Of a stretch of 64,000 bases of DNA, positions 11,220 to 21,634 are shown piece by piece. A model generated the notes under the pieces. The model made no database searches, was not told the origin of the DNA, and saw only the letters and a program-made list of their open reading frames with translations. The stretch is from Pyxicephalus adspersus (Eukaryota; Chordata; Amphibia; Anura; Pyxicephalidae). Position numbers and translations under genes: made by a program. Within the stretch, counting starts at the first letter, position 1. Each line of letters starts with the position of its first letter. The DNA lies in contig NC_092860.1 in assembly GCF_032062135.1 (NCBI RefSeq), forward strand, positions 62,643,708 to 62,707,707, in the 5' to 3' direction.

Positions 11220-12812
11220 GGGAGAAAAGTCACACAGAGAGGTTGAGGCTTGGCTGAAACCCTTCTGGCTCACAACAGGCAACGTAGTGTGCGACAATGG
11301 GGCCAGTCTTGTGGCCGCACTGCGCATGGGCCGCTTAACTCATGTGCCCTGCTTTGAGCACGTACTGAACCTGGTAGTGCAGAAGTCCCACCGCAGGTAC
11401 CCAGGACCGCAGGACTTATTGAGACAGGCTCGTTCCATTTGCAGCCATGTACACCGATCCCCTATTATAGCCGCGGCTCTTAGCAAGATCCAGTGCCAAC
11501 AGAGGCTGCCACTGCATAGACTCCTTTGTGACACTGTGATTCAATGGAACTCCACCTTGCACATGCTCCAGCGTCTGTGTGAGCAAAAGCTAACCATCCG
11601 CCATTACTTGGTCAGCGTGGTACATGGAGGCAGCGGGCCCTTGGTACAGCCACACAACTGTGATATTTTATCAGTGACCAGAAGCTGCAGATGGAGACAC
11701 TGTACAAGGTACTGGCCCCCTTTGAGCAAGCCACAAACGTTGTGAGTCGGGAGCAGTCAGGCTGGAACGATGTTATACCCATCATCTTTCTGCTTGATAA
11801 TACCCTGTGTGGCCTGATGGAAAGTGGCGATGGGAGAGGATTGGAAGAAATGGGGGAGGAGGATGAGGGTGACATTACACTCCATAGCGCACAGCCAGCA
11901 TCAGGAAGAGCATGAAGTAACACTGGCCAGCATCAAGATTTTCAAGAGGAGGAGAAGGAGGAGGAAGATGATTATGATGATGAGTGAGACTATGTTGGGG
12001 CTGCTGGACAGGACCCGTCTGACCCGCATTTGTGCTGCCACGCCCCAGGTATTGTGCGGGCGAAAGAACAACAAGAACTGCTGCAGCATGAACAGGAGCA
12101 GGTGGGTGATGAGGAGGAAGATGTTTTGGCGCCTACTGAGGAACAGGAGGAGGATAAGCCCAGGGAACCCCTCTTTCATATGTGTGTCCACATGTGATGC
12201 CTCTGGAAGGACCCCCGCGTTCGCCGCATCAAAAGCTGGCCACCCTTCTGGATCACCGCTACAAAGACAAAATGTCACAGTTTCTACCCAACCTGGTGCA
12301 AGAAAAATAAAAGGTAATCCACCTGAGCAGAATACTATGCGACCGGCTGTGTGCACCACATTCCACACAGGGAGCTCAGACGGACACTGTCTCCACCGTA
12401 TCCACCTGTAGCGGCAGCAGCAGCAGTAGTGGCAGCAGGCCACACACATCCAAAAAGCTAGGCCAAGTAAAGGGGAATTTTCTGGATGCCTGGGGAAACC
12501 TGATGCGGCCACCTCAAACAAGTGAAGTGCAGGGGCATAACCATCGAGAATGGATGAAGCGCATGGTGCACAATTACGTTGGCTCGTTTCTGGCTGATGG
12601 TGGTGGTGTTGTTGATAGCAATTATGAGAAGGATGCCTGTCCTGACAGTAGTGATGCCATTAATTTTTGGGTCAACAGGCTTGAAATCTGCCTGCAGTTG
12701 GCACAGTATGCCATCAAGCTTCTTTTGTGCCCGGCATCCAGTGTTCTATCAGAAAGAACCTTCAGTGCCGCTGGCGGAGTGGTCACGGACAACAGATCAC
12801 GACTGTAGCCGG
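11220..12812 (+). pseudogene. hAT transposase, C-terminal half with dimerisation domain (copy A)
   Basis: The hAT frame resumes with TTGNVVCDNGASLVAALRMG, the conserved DNGA block of the catalytic fold, and continues PCFEHVLNLVVQK, DTVIQWNSTLHMLQR and QKLTIRHYL. A frameshift at about 11670 leads into an acidic, repetitive region (about 11820-12140). The C-terminal dimerisation domain is open at 12503-12808: MKRMVHNYVGSFLA, INFWVNRLE, LLLCPASSVLSERTFSAAGG and VVTDNRSRL. The last block is the family signature. The frame is interrupted several times, so no active protein is expected. Confidence 0.88.
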
Positions 12813-14291
12813 AAAATGTCAATTGCCTCACCTTTTTGAAAATGAACGAAAGGTGGGTTACTAAAAACTATCATATCCCCACTGCAGATGTCACTGATTG
12901 ACTGAAACAAGTACTCACTGGCCAATCAAGATGCCTCTGTGAAGAAACACTGCTCCTGTGCTGAGTCTGTGGCTGCCTATCACCAACACCCTGTCAGCTG
13001 AGCCTGCCTCGGTTAAATTTTTCTGCTAGTTATCGCAACGTCCAGGGGTGGCATTCATCGCCAATGTCATGCTTGCCGTTGTGCCAGCTAGCAATATACT
13101 TTACATTTCTGCTGCTTCTGGGAGGCCGACAAACTGCAGATAAAAACCCCAGTACGGCCACACTGATACACTGAGGGTTGGCATTCATGTCATCCACTTC
13201 ATGATGCAATTTAGCAATATCATCTACCTTCCTACCGCTTCCGGCACCACAGACCACAGCAACAGTCCTCCTCCTGCTGCTGCTGCCGCCTGTCAGTGCT
13301 CCATTCACTAAAATTGTGCACTTCTGGGTGGCATTGATGATGCACTACACCCAGCTCTAGATGCCAGTTACCAATAGAGTTCCTGCTCTTTCTCAGGGCC
13401 CACCGCCTCCTCCACCTACTTTTGCTGCTGCTGCCTATCAGTACTTCATTAACTAAAATTATGCACTTCTGGGTGGCATTGATGATGCACTACACCCAGC
13501 TCTAGATGCCAGTTACCAATGTGGTCCATGCTCCGTCTCAGGGCCCACCGCCTCCTCCTGCTGCTGTTGCCTGTCAGTACTCCAGTCACAAAAATTGTAT
13601 TACACACTTCTGGGTGGCATTGACGATGCACTACACCCAGCTCTATATGACACTTACAGTGCAGTCTCCCTGGCGATAGCTGACCAGAGACCACACACTG
13701 CTACTGCTCTTGCTGACCCATGCTCCGTTCCTGATCCTCCATCCTTTTGCCTAATGTCACCGCGCTACTCCACAACTTTATGGGTGGCATTCCTAACACA
13801 TGTCATCCATGTCATGATGCCAGCTAGCAATTATTTTTATTATTAAACAGGATTTATATGGCGTAAACAAATTATGCAGCTATATAAATTAAATAGGGGT
13901 GCATACAATAAATAGCAATGCACTCTTCTGCTTTTTTGACAGGGGAGACTGTTGCTAGCGGGTTGAGTTCACCCTCAATGTCCTAATGTTTATGCTGCCT
14001 TCTGGACGCTGTCCATCACGCAAAAATCCTATTTGCCTGCTGTCACTTTGCCTGCCATTTTCTGGAAAACCACAAGATCTTTTGGAACTTTTGTATTTGT
14101 CCCTTGTTGCCACTGTTTCCCTACACATACCTAGCAAATTTAGTGGTTTTAACATGTATAGGGGCTTTGCCATTTTTGTTTAAAGTCGGCCCGTTGACTT
14201 TAATGGAATTCGCGAAGTCGTTTTGCCGAAATTTTGCTGACCCATTGGAAGTTCGTGGAAATTTGTCAGAGGCCTTCTCGCTCATCCCTAG
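12813..14291 (+). mobile_element. 3' noncoding region and right terminus of hAT copy A
   Basis: After the dimerisation domain the element continues as noncoding DNA with an array of imperfect repeats (13023-13835) and ends GCTCATCCCTAG at 14280-14291. Its reverse complement, CTAGGGATGAGC, matches the left end of hAT copy B (TAGGGATGAGC at 43785), which supports this being the right terminus. The matching left terminus and target-site duplication lie outside the window. Confidence 0.75.
13023..13835. repeat. Tandem array, period about 145 bp, in hAT 3' noncoding region
   Basis: The word GGTGGCATT (once GTTGGCATT) recurs at about 13038, 13185, 13327, 13472, 13614 and 13783, giving spacings of 142-147 bp and a last step of 169 bp. 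The three middle units are the most alike and share GATGATGCACTACACCCAGC (the third with GACGATGC). Each unit ends in GCTGCTG-type runs. The array is noncoding; open frames across it are chance. Confidence 0.85.
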
Positions 14292-15604
14292 ACAGGTGAA
14301 CTGGAGGTGTTTGAAAAATACCAGACAGGAAGAATTTCTGGTGGCATTCAGACCTGTAAGCTTCTTCAAGATCTATTGAAATCATCTAATGAGCCAGACA
14401 AATGATTGACAAAGTCAAATTATCATACAAAACCTTCTAGTGTAAACGAGATTTAAATCCTTCAGGTCCAGAATTGACCTAAACCTATCAGAGGTCTCCT
14501 TACTATGAAAAGTTTGGAATAGAATCCTCCTTCTTACTCTCCTATCTATCTATCTATCTTACTCTGGACGTCTATCTTCGATGTCTGGATGGATACACCC
14601 TCAAAAGGTTTTCATTAAGCTCTTTATAGACTATTTGACTACAGAACCTAGGATTTTTAGATTTAGATTTACTGAGGATTAACTAACTTCTTGACAGGAA
14701 ATCTCTTGCCTCTTGCGCAGTTATGCACCAGAGCTACTGATACCTATGCCATACCCTGGCAACTTGCCCCCTGAGATCCTCTGTATACCCTCTTCCAACT
14801 AGGATTTGGGCAGCATACCAGCCTGTTTATCTGCCCACCTCAACAACATGACACCAATCCTAATACTACTGCTGGGCAACAACCAGACCTGTTGTGGTGT
14901 AGATTTGCTTCAAGTCTCCAACTAGACACTGACCCAGGGGATCCTAAACAGAAAATAATTGGACTTTTCTTCTAAAATCTGGGATATAACTTCTTTAGGT
15001 GAAGAACGGCCACTTCTTACTAGCCTTGATTCACTTTCTTTATCTCTGCCTGTTTCTTTAATGCATAAAGCATACACCTGCTTAGATGGTACTGCTCTTG
15101 CGCCAAATGCCCATGCTTCACTTTCTGGGTGCTCCATTGATTTGCTTATGGAATGAGAGATTGACCTCTTTATATTAGTAATTTCACAGGGAGAACTTTC
15201 TCATGCCCCTCTTCCTCTTTTAGAGGATTGACGAATGGGACTGGGATATGCCAGATGTCTTGCCTTTCTGAAATGCTTTTTTTCAGGGCTTTAATCCCTT
15301 TGCCGAACAGTTAGTAATTGAGAGGCAGGCGGTGAAGTATCTGGCGCAGACACAATGCATGGCTTGGTTGTGCTTCCTTATCTTTATTTGCTTCTTTAAA
15401 CCAGGATGCACAGATATGTTTGTGCCACCCACCCAGCACACTTCAATAGCAGAATGAGCTGCAGACTGACTTAAAATGGGCAGGAAATTTCTCTTTGCTT
15501 GATGGCATAAATACATCTTTCCAAAACTTTTAAGATGGGGAAAGCCCCTGAAACAACTTTTGAGTCTTAAGGAACCATTGCCACAATCCACAGATCACTG
15601 TACA
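14292..15604. other. Intronic sequence without recognised gene
   Basis: No coding or transposon signature is recognised. A short CTAT run is present at about 14545-14562. The stretch is inferred to be ADGRL3 intron. Confidence 0.5.
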
Positions 15605-15995
15605 CTGTACACTGTGACCTTTGGAAATAGCTAAAACATTAACTGGTGTCAGAGTTAGCTGACCTGAGAGACACAAATTGTACATTGCTGGTCAGTGTAA
15701 TGGCCAGTTGGATAAACAACTGGTTGCATTGCTGCCAGTGGAAAGAATGCCACCTTTACACATAGCCAAAACATTAATTAGTATCAGAATTAGCTGACCT
15801 GAGAGGCACAAATTGTACATCGCTGATCAGTGTAATGGTCAGTGGGAAAAATGCCTGGTTGCAATGCTGCCAGTGGGAAAACTGTCACCTTTACAAGTAC
15901 CCAAATTATTGACAGGTGTCAATGTTAGCTGACCTGAGAGGCACAGATTGCACATTGCTAGTCAGTGGGATGAATGCCCGGTTGCATTGCCGTAT
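15605..15995. repeat. Three-unit tandem repeat, period about 135 bp
   Basis: Three units align with starts near 15629, 15763 and 15899. Each contains TTAGCTGACCTGAGAG, then CACA(A/G)ATTG(T/C)ACAT, then GGTTGCA(T/A)TGC. Units differ from each other at many positions, so the array is old. No open frame is conserved across units. Confidence 0.85.
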
Positions 15996-17207
15996 TCCAT
16001 ATTGCTTTAAGGAAGCCTTAGCATCCTTTGACACTGGCCTACAAAAAAATGGCCTACTAGAAAAATATACTTTGTTACACACCCTCTAATAGAGGCACGG
16101 TAGACTGATATGGAGAGAAGCATGCTCTGACTTCCTGGTATGCTTTCTTGGAGAGCTTTTATCCCACAACAGAAAGAAACCACATTAACACCTTTTTTTT
16201 AAAAAGGTTGCCATCTTCTGAATCCATACCCTACCTGTGCCACAGTTTTCATGCCTGTGAGGCGAGGTTAGGGGAGCCAGCAACTAAAAACAAGTGAGAT
16301 ATCTTTCTTATATATGTCCCTATGCAGAACCAAAACCCAACAAAACCTACAAATAAGATTTCCTACCTGACTTGCTGCCAGTCAGCATAGCAGCTACAAA
16401 GAAGTAGAAAACAAAAAAAGTATTTCAAAATGGCACCTGCTGTATGCAGGACAATGATGGTCTCCTAACAGAGGCTGCTACTACAGCAAAATACACCCTG
16501 TTGAAGTAGTTTGAGGATTAACAGCGTTATGATAGCAAATTGTACTGATTACCATCTAATGATTTAATAAATGTACCAGTAACCAAGAAAAAACCTCCAA
16601 GGTTTTTACCACAAAATACCACAGGATGATAAACAGGTATGTAAAATTATAGAATAACAGAATACTGGTAAAAAAAACACCATCAGGCAGAACAAAAGTG
16701 CACTAGGCCATATTGTATGTACAAAAATGTTACAGGAAAATTCTACCAAATATATGCAATGCCTAATATTTGAGAATCAGAGTGCAATTTCATGGAGCCA
16801 TACAGCAAGTGGCCCCAAAGATACAACAGAAAGCAAGACCTTCCTTCTTTCAAACTTATCTCTACTACTGCCATTTGAATGATGGCTGTGATTTGCTGCA
16901 CCTGTTGAAGGCATTGAGTGCCTTACTGCTCACCTACCCACAACAAAGGAGATATTTAAGCTCCATATCACCATACCCTCGGCACCAGGGTTCCCAAAAC
17001 TTGATGCCATTTACCATCCGTGATGGGACTTCCCCTTGGAAAGGCTGGGGGGGGGGGGGGGGCAAATGCTTGGTCCTGGAGTGAGGACAGAAAAAGAACA
17101 CCTGCAGGGCAGAGGTAGGTTACTTTTATAGCTTTGGTAAGGTGTCCCTTTGGAGAGCAAGGGGCGGAGCTAACCCATTTGTGCATGCTGTCAGGAGTGT
17201 CAGGAAA
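15996..17207. other. Intronic sequence with a 16-G tract
   Basis: No gene is recognised. A run of 16 Gs at 17047-17062 is the only notable feature. Confidence 0.5.
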
Positions 17208-17209
17208 TA

Positions 17210-18007
17210 CCGTATTTTTCGGCGTATAAGACGCACTTTTTCTTCCCCAAAACTGGGGGGGAAAGTGGTTGCGTCCTATACGGCGAATGCAGGTTTAAAA
17301 AATAATTAAAACCGGTAACATACTTACCCGATACCGCGATCCCGCGATCCTGCATGCTTCTCGTCTTCTCTCCTTTCCTCCTGGCTGCAGCGTGTGTCTC
17401 CGCCTTCCTGCAGACCCAGCGAGGAGAAGCCTGCACACGCGATCCCGGAAGCAAGCTGGGAGAGCAAGCGNNNNNNNNNNNNNNNNNNNNNNNNNNNNNN
17501 NNNNNNNNNNNNNNNNNNNNNNNNNNNNNNNNNNNNNNNNNNNNNNNNNNNNNNNNNNNNNNNNNNNNNNNNNNNNNNNNNNNNNNNNNNNNNNNNNNNN
17601 NNNNNNNNNNNNNNNNNNNNNNNNNNNNNNNNNNNNNNNNNNNNNNNNNNNNNNNNNNNNNNNNNNNNNNNNNNNNNNNNNNNNNNNNNNNNNNNNNNNN
17701 NNNNNNNNNNNNNNNNNNNNNNNNNNNNNNNNNNNNNNNNNNNNNNNNNNNNNNNNNNNNNNNNNNNNNNNNNNNNNNNNNNNNNNNNNNNNNNNNNNNN
17801 NNNNNNNNNNNNNNNNNNNNNNNNNNNNNNNNNNNNNNNNNNNNNNNNNNNNNNNNNNNNNNNNNNNNNNNNNNNNNNNNNNNNNGTGATCAGAAGGGGA
17901 ATTTAAATTGGCACAGGGTGATCAGAAGGGGAATAATCTTTCAGAATCTTTTTTTCTAGATTTTCCTCCTTTAAAATTGGGAGCGTCTTATACGCCGAAA
18001 AATACGG
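17210..18007. mobile_element. TA-flanked MITE (Tc1/mariner-like) containing the assembly gap
   Basis: The ends are perfect 25-bp inverted repeats beginning CCGTATTTTTCGG (17210) and ending with its complement at 18007. A TA lies directly outside both ends (17208-17209 and 18008-18009), as expected for Tc1/mariner-type insertion. The unresolved bases 17471-17885 (415 N) lie inside. Directly after the gap GTGATCAGAAGGGGAAT occurs twice, 32 bp apart (17886 and 17918), suggesting a minisatellite that the assembler could not close. It has no coding capacity; open frames through the Ns are not real. Confidence 0.85.
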
Positions 18008-18009
18008 TA

Positions 18010-18690
18010 ACTTTTAGCTAAAGTGTACCTAATCTCAACATTTTCACTTTACATAAAAGGGTAGACAACCTTTATATGTAAATAAATTGTAAATTATTGC
18101 TTTTAGGTGCAACACCCTTTTTTTCACTAGGGGTTTTTAAAATTGTGAAGCCACATACCTCTTGCCCATCCAGTACAAAACAAGTTTATCATTTTTAACA
18201 GCAACTTAGAATGCTTCACACACATATTGACACATTTTACACCCTGATGGGTCTTATACTTAGAGAAATGAGCGCTGAATATACACATGAGAATACGCTC
18301 AGCGGTTCTTTAAATATTTTTTTACAACCACCAGTAATACGTGTCATTCATAAATGGTTTCTCAATGGCTGTATGCCTCTGTGTTTGTACAGCTGGAAGG
18401 TTTTAGGCACTTTTTGTATACATTTTTTTGGGATTTTTACACTGGTATTTGAGTTTGATAATAAAATACATTCTGCAATTTTTTTCAAGGGAATTTGATT
18501 GTTTAGAAACAGGATACTTACCTCTCCAGCTACCACATGTATCTGGTGTGGAATATAACCTTGTGGGCTTTGCCCTGCATATATCCTTATCTGGACAAAC
18601 AAGACTGTCTTTTGATTGCATCTTACTTCAGGCAATAAGATTTATCATAAAAAGAGTTGTTGTTTTTTTATATAGTTACTGTAGATAAAA
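18010..18690. other. AT-rich intronic sequence
   Basis: No gene or repeat family is recognised in this stretch. Confidence 0.5.
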
Positions 18691-19000
18691 TGTGTAAGAG
18701 AGGGGAATATGTGGGAGAGAACATAACACACGCAACTCAATGTGTAGTTGGATCACTCTCAAAACTTTATTGTTTGCACATAGTTTATATACCAGTTCAA
18801 AAGCATGGTCAGTGCATGATCACATGACTACAAACAACTAGGAGGGCCGAAGGGAGGAAAGGGAGAGTTTCAAGGCAAAAAGGGGGGAGCGGACCTTAGT
18901 TTACTGATAAGAAGAGTACAATAGTTTCAACATAATTCAATCATCTACAAAACATAACATAACAAAAGCACATAAATAATTAACTTCAAGACTCAGCAAA
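18690..19000 (-). repeat. Possible solo LTR (promoter and poly(A) signals on minus strand)
   Basis: On the minus strand a TATA box (GGTATATAAAC, about 18793-18783) is followed after about 12-20 bp by AATAAA (18771-18766) and a GT-rich stretch ending TCTCTCCCACA near 18710. Such compact TATA-to-AATAAA spacing is typical of the U3-R part of retroviral-type LTRs. I could not find matching TG...CA ends with a target-site duplication, so the limits are uncertain and the call is tentative. Confidence 0.35.
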
Positions 19001-19917
19001 ATTCCTCAGCCCCTTCAGGCTCTTTGCAAAAAATTACCCTCACTTTCAGACCTGCTGACTACAGTTTCACCAGACAGTAAATTAGGAAAAATCTAAAACA
19101 AAGATGTAGACATATATAAAACAGAGTTTCCAGTCCTTCCCTACTGTAGAAAAAGCATTTTTATTTCAGTCATTGTCAGCATCTTGTGAAAGAAATCTCC
19201 CTAACATAGCCCCAGATAGCAGTAAAGATATGAAAGGGTTTCTAACCCTTCCCCATTCTATCCAGAAGCAAAAGAAACAGTTTTGTAACTGGAATTTACA
19301 AGCATTGAAACAGCTATGAATTAAAGCAAGAAAAAAAAAACTCCTTTTCAACTTTGATCCTGTGCATGGATGGGGAAACTTTGAGCAGATTTGACTTTGC
19401 ATTTTAACCCTTTTCTGTAAATGATATGTAAAAGATTTAAAAAGAGTTACAAAAAATCATCAGCCTTATCTTGGCTTTTAAATAGAAGTGATAAGGCTTT
19501 TAGGATATTACTAGGATATTATATTTTTAGTATCTATTTACTCATTGTAGTCTTTTCAATTTGAAATTATGCAAGATGTGAATCATATTGTGTTTGTGTA
19601 AACTAAAACTCAATATGGAGTATTATTTTACAGAAGATATAGGTTTCAAATCAGTTAAAATATTGGGCGTCATGAAACATTGCTGATACTATCTTTTTTG
19701 ACACTAGATGTTATTTTCTTTCAGAAATAAAAAAAAAAATCTTTCAGTGATTTTAGTAATTTTTCAGGCCTAAAATGCTTATTTAACCATACGTGCAAAT
19801 TGATTTTTAAAACTATTTTACATATTCTTTACAAGTGGTAAAGGAGCTTTAAAACAAGATTTCTCAAACTTGATTTCTCTAGAAGTTTTTAATATGAAGG
19901 TATTTATTTTTTAAAAC
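19001..19917. other. AT-rich intronic sequence
   Basis: No gene or recognised repeat is seen. Open frames here are short and lack family motifs. Confidence 0.5.
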
Positions 19918-20147
19918 CCTCAAAGATGGTTTTCCGGTTCTGGCGCCTCATGGGACTGTAACGGCATCCTGAGGCTCCCGCTCACCCAGAGGAAAACTGC
20001 AATCCTAAATAGCCATACAACACTGCTGACACGCTGTAACATTTCCCTACATACTGGGGACGACTCTGGATAGAGAAATTCTTAGATAAAGCCTCAAGAG
20101 AAGACTCTTCTACCCCGAGGAAACAGCGTGAAAAAAATTGCGCACTC

Positions 20148-21135
20148 ATGTCCAAGATTGCCGACGATCTCCATCTCTCTCAGCAGGATGCCACATCACC
20201 TCTACCCAGGCGAGTACTTGAATCTGCAAAATCGGCTCCTGATCATACGCTCATAGCTGACGCTGTGGCAATCCTGTTAAAGCCCACATTGCAGGGGGCT
20301 ATAGATTCGGCCAGAGGGAAGAGAATTCAGATCCTGAGACAAGAACTCAGGGAGCATGCACGCGGAATAGACACTATGGAGGAAAAAATCTCCTCCACAG
20401 AGGATGATGTGATTCAGACCTCCACCATAATAATGAACCTGGAAAACAAGGTTGGCAGCTTGCTGGAACAAAATAGTTGACATGGAAAACTGGTCTCGCA
20501 GGAAAAATCTGCAAATCATTGGAATACCGGAAGCTGTAAAACTGGGCAAACTCCTGGAACTGTAAGCAAGCACTCTTCCAGATCTCCTAGGCCTACAAAA
20601 GATGTGCAAGATGGAAAGGGCACACCGCTTAGGTCAGCTGAGCAAGGAAGGCAATGCGCCTCGCCTAGTAGTTGTTAAATATTTGGACTATATGGATAAA
20701 ACCGCAATCCTTCAAGCTTATCGAGCCAATAGGGACATCCCGCTAGAAGGTGCCCCTCTACATATTTTTGAAGACTACTCGGCAGAGGCATACCGCAAGA
20801 GGAAGCAAGTCCAGTCTATGGGCCCTCAATTATACCAACGAAGGATCAGGTTTACCATGGCCTACCGGCCACACTGCATTTATACAACCAGGAAAAGGGA
20901 ACATCACTCCTTTACCTCTGCCCAAGACACTGAGGAATTTGTGCAAGCTCAGATGACCCACAGAATGCGGGACAACACCCCTGAAAGGGAGGACATGGCC
21001 TCATCCCCAGAATCTTCATCCTCACAAAGCTATCAGAAAGCTAAGCACCAGTCACCGAAGAGAGCGAAAAAAGGAACCACACTCTGGAAAGTGGTTGGGC
21101 AAAAAAGATATAAAACACGCCAGAGAAGCAGATAA
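20148..21135 (+). pseudogene. L1-like ORF1 protein, copy B (frameshifted)
   Basis: ATG at 20148 opens a frame with a coiled coil (about residues 50-110: REHARGIDTMEEKISSTEDD, IIMNLENKVGSLLEQ). A stop/frameshift near 20480 falls just before the RRM, whose remains read RKNLQIIGIPE in another frame. The C-terminal domain is open at 20602-21135 with MERAHRLGQL, PRLVVVKYLDYMDKTAILQA and LHIFEDYSAEAYRKRK, followed by a long basic serine-rich tail. All three ORF1p domains are identifiable but not in one frame. Confidence 0.85.
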
Positions 21136-21634
21136 TTGGTTATTGTCTCTTAACTACAGTTAACAGCTGGAAGTTTAGTTTTTGTTAACAATTTTGGGCA
21201 ATCCGGCAGTGCATGCAGCTTGGGATCAAGCAGAACTTTCTTTTTCCATACATGAATCGTGAAACGAGACCCTCTGGGTGTATTTTGTATTTGTTCATCT
21301 TTCATGTTTCCCTTGAGGAAAAAAGGAAGACCACTACATGAGAACTATTGGTTATCCTCTATCCTAGTCTACCCTACCCCGTTTTTCTTTTTTTTGTTTT
21401 TGTTTACATTTCTTTCGGTTTCATTATGAATATCTTTGTCTGGCTTGCGATATCACCTAACAAACAAGTGGATTACATTCTCAAGACAAGCAGGGATCTG
21501 GGACTGCCCACACTCTCTCATATTGGTTAGAGTGAAATACTAAGCCCCTTTTGGTGGCCATGTCTTATTGGTCCCAGCTTTACGGTGGCGATTTTAAAGG
21601 GTCTTCTGAGACCCGTACAGGAGGACCCTGAAGA

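Noticed and set aside
17354..17959. Open frames of 165-201 codons on the plus strand
   Set aside because: They run through 415 unknown bases and lie inside a noncoding MITE; length is an artefact of the Ns.
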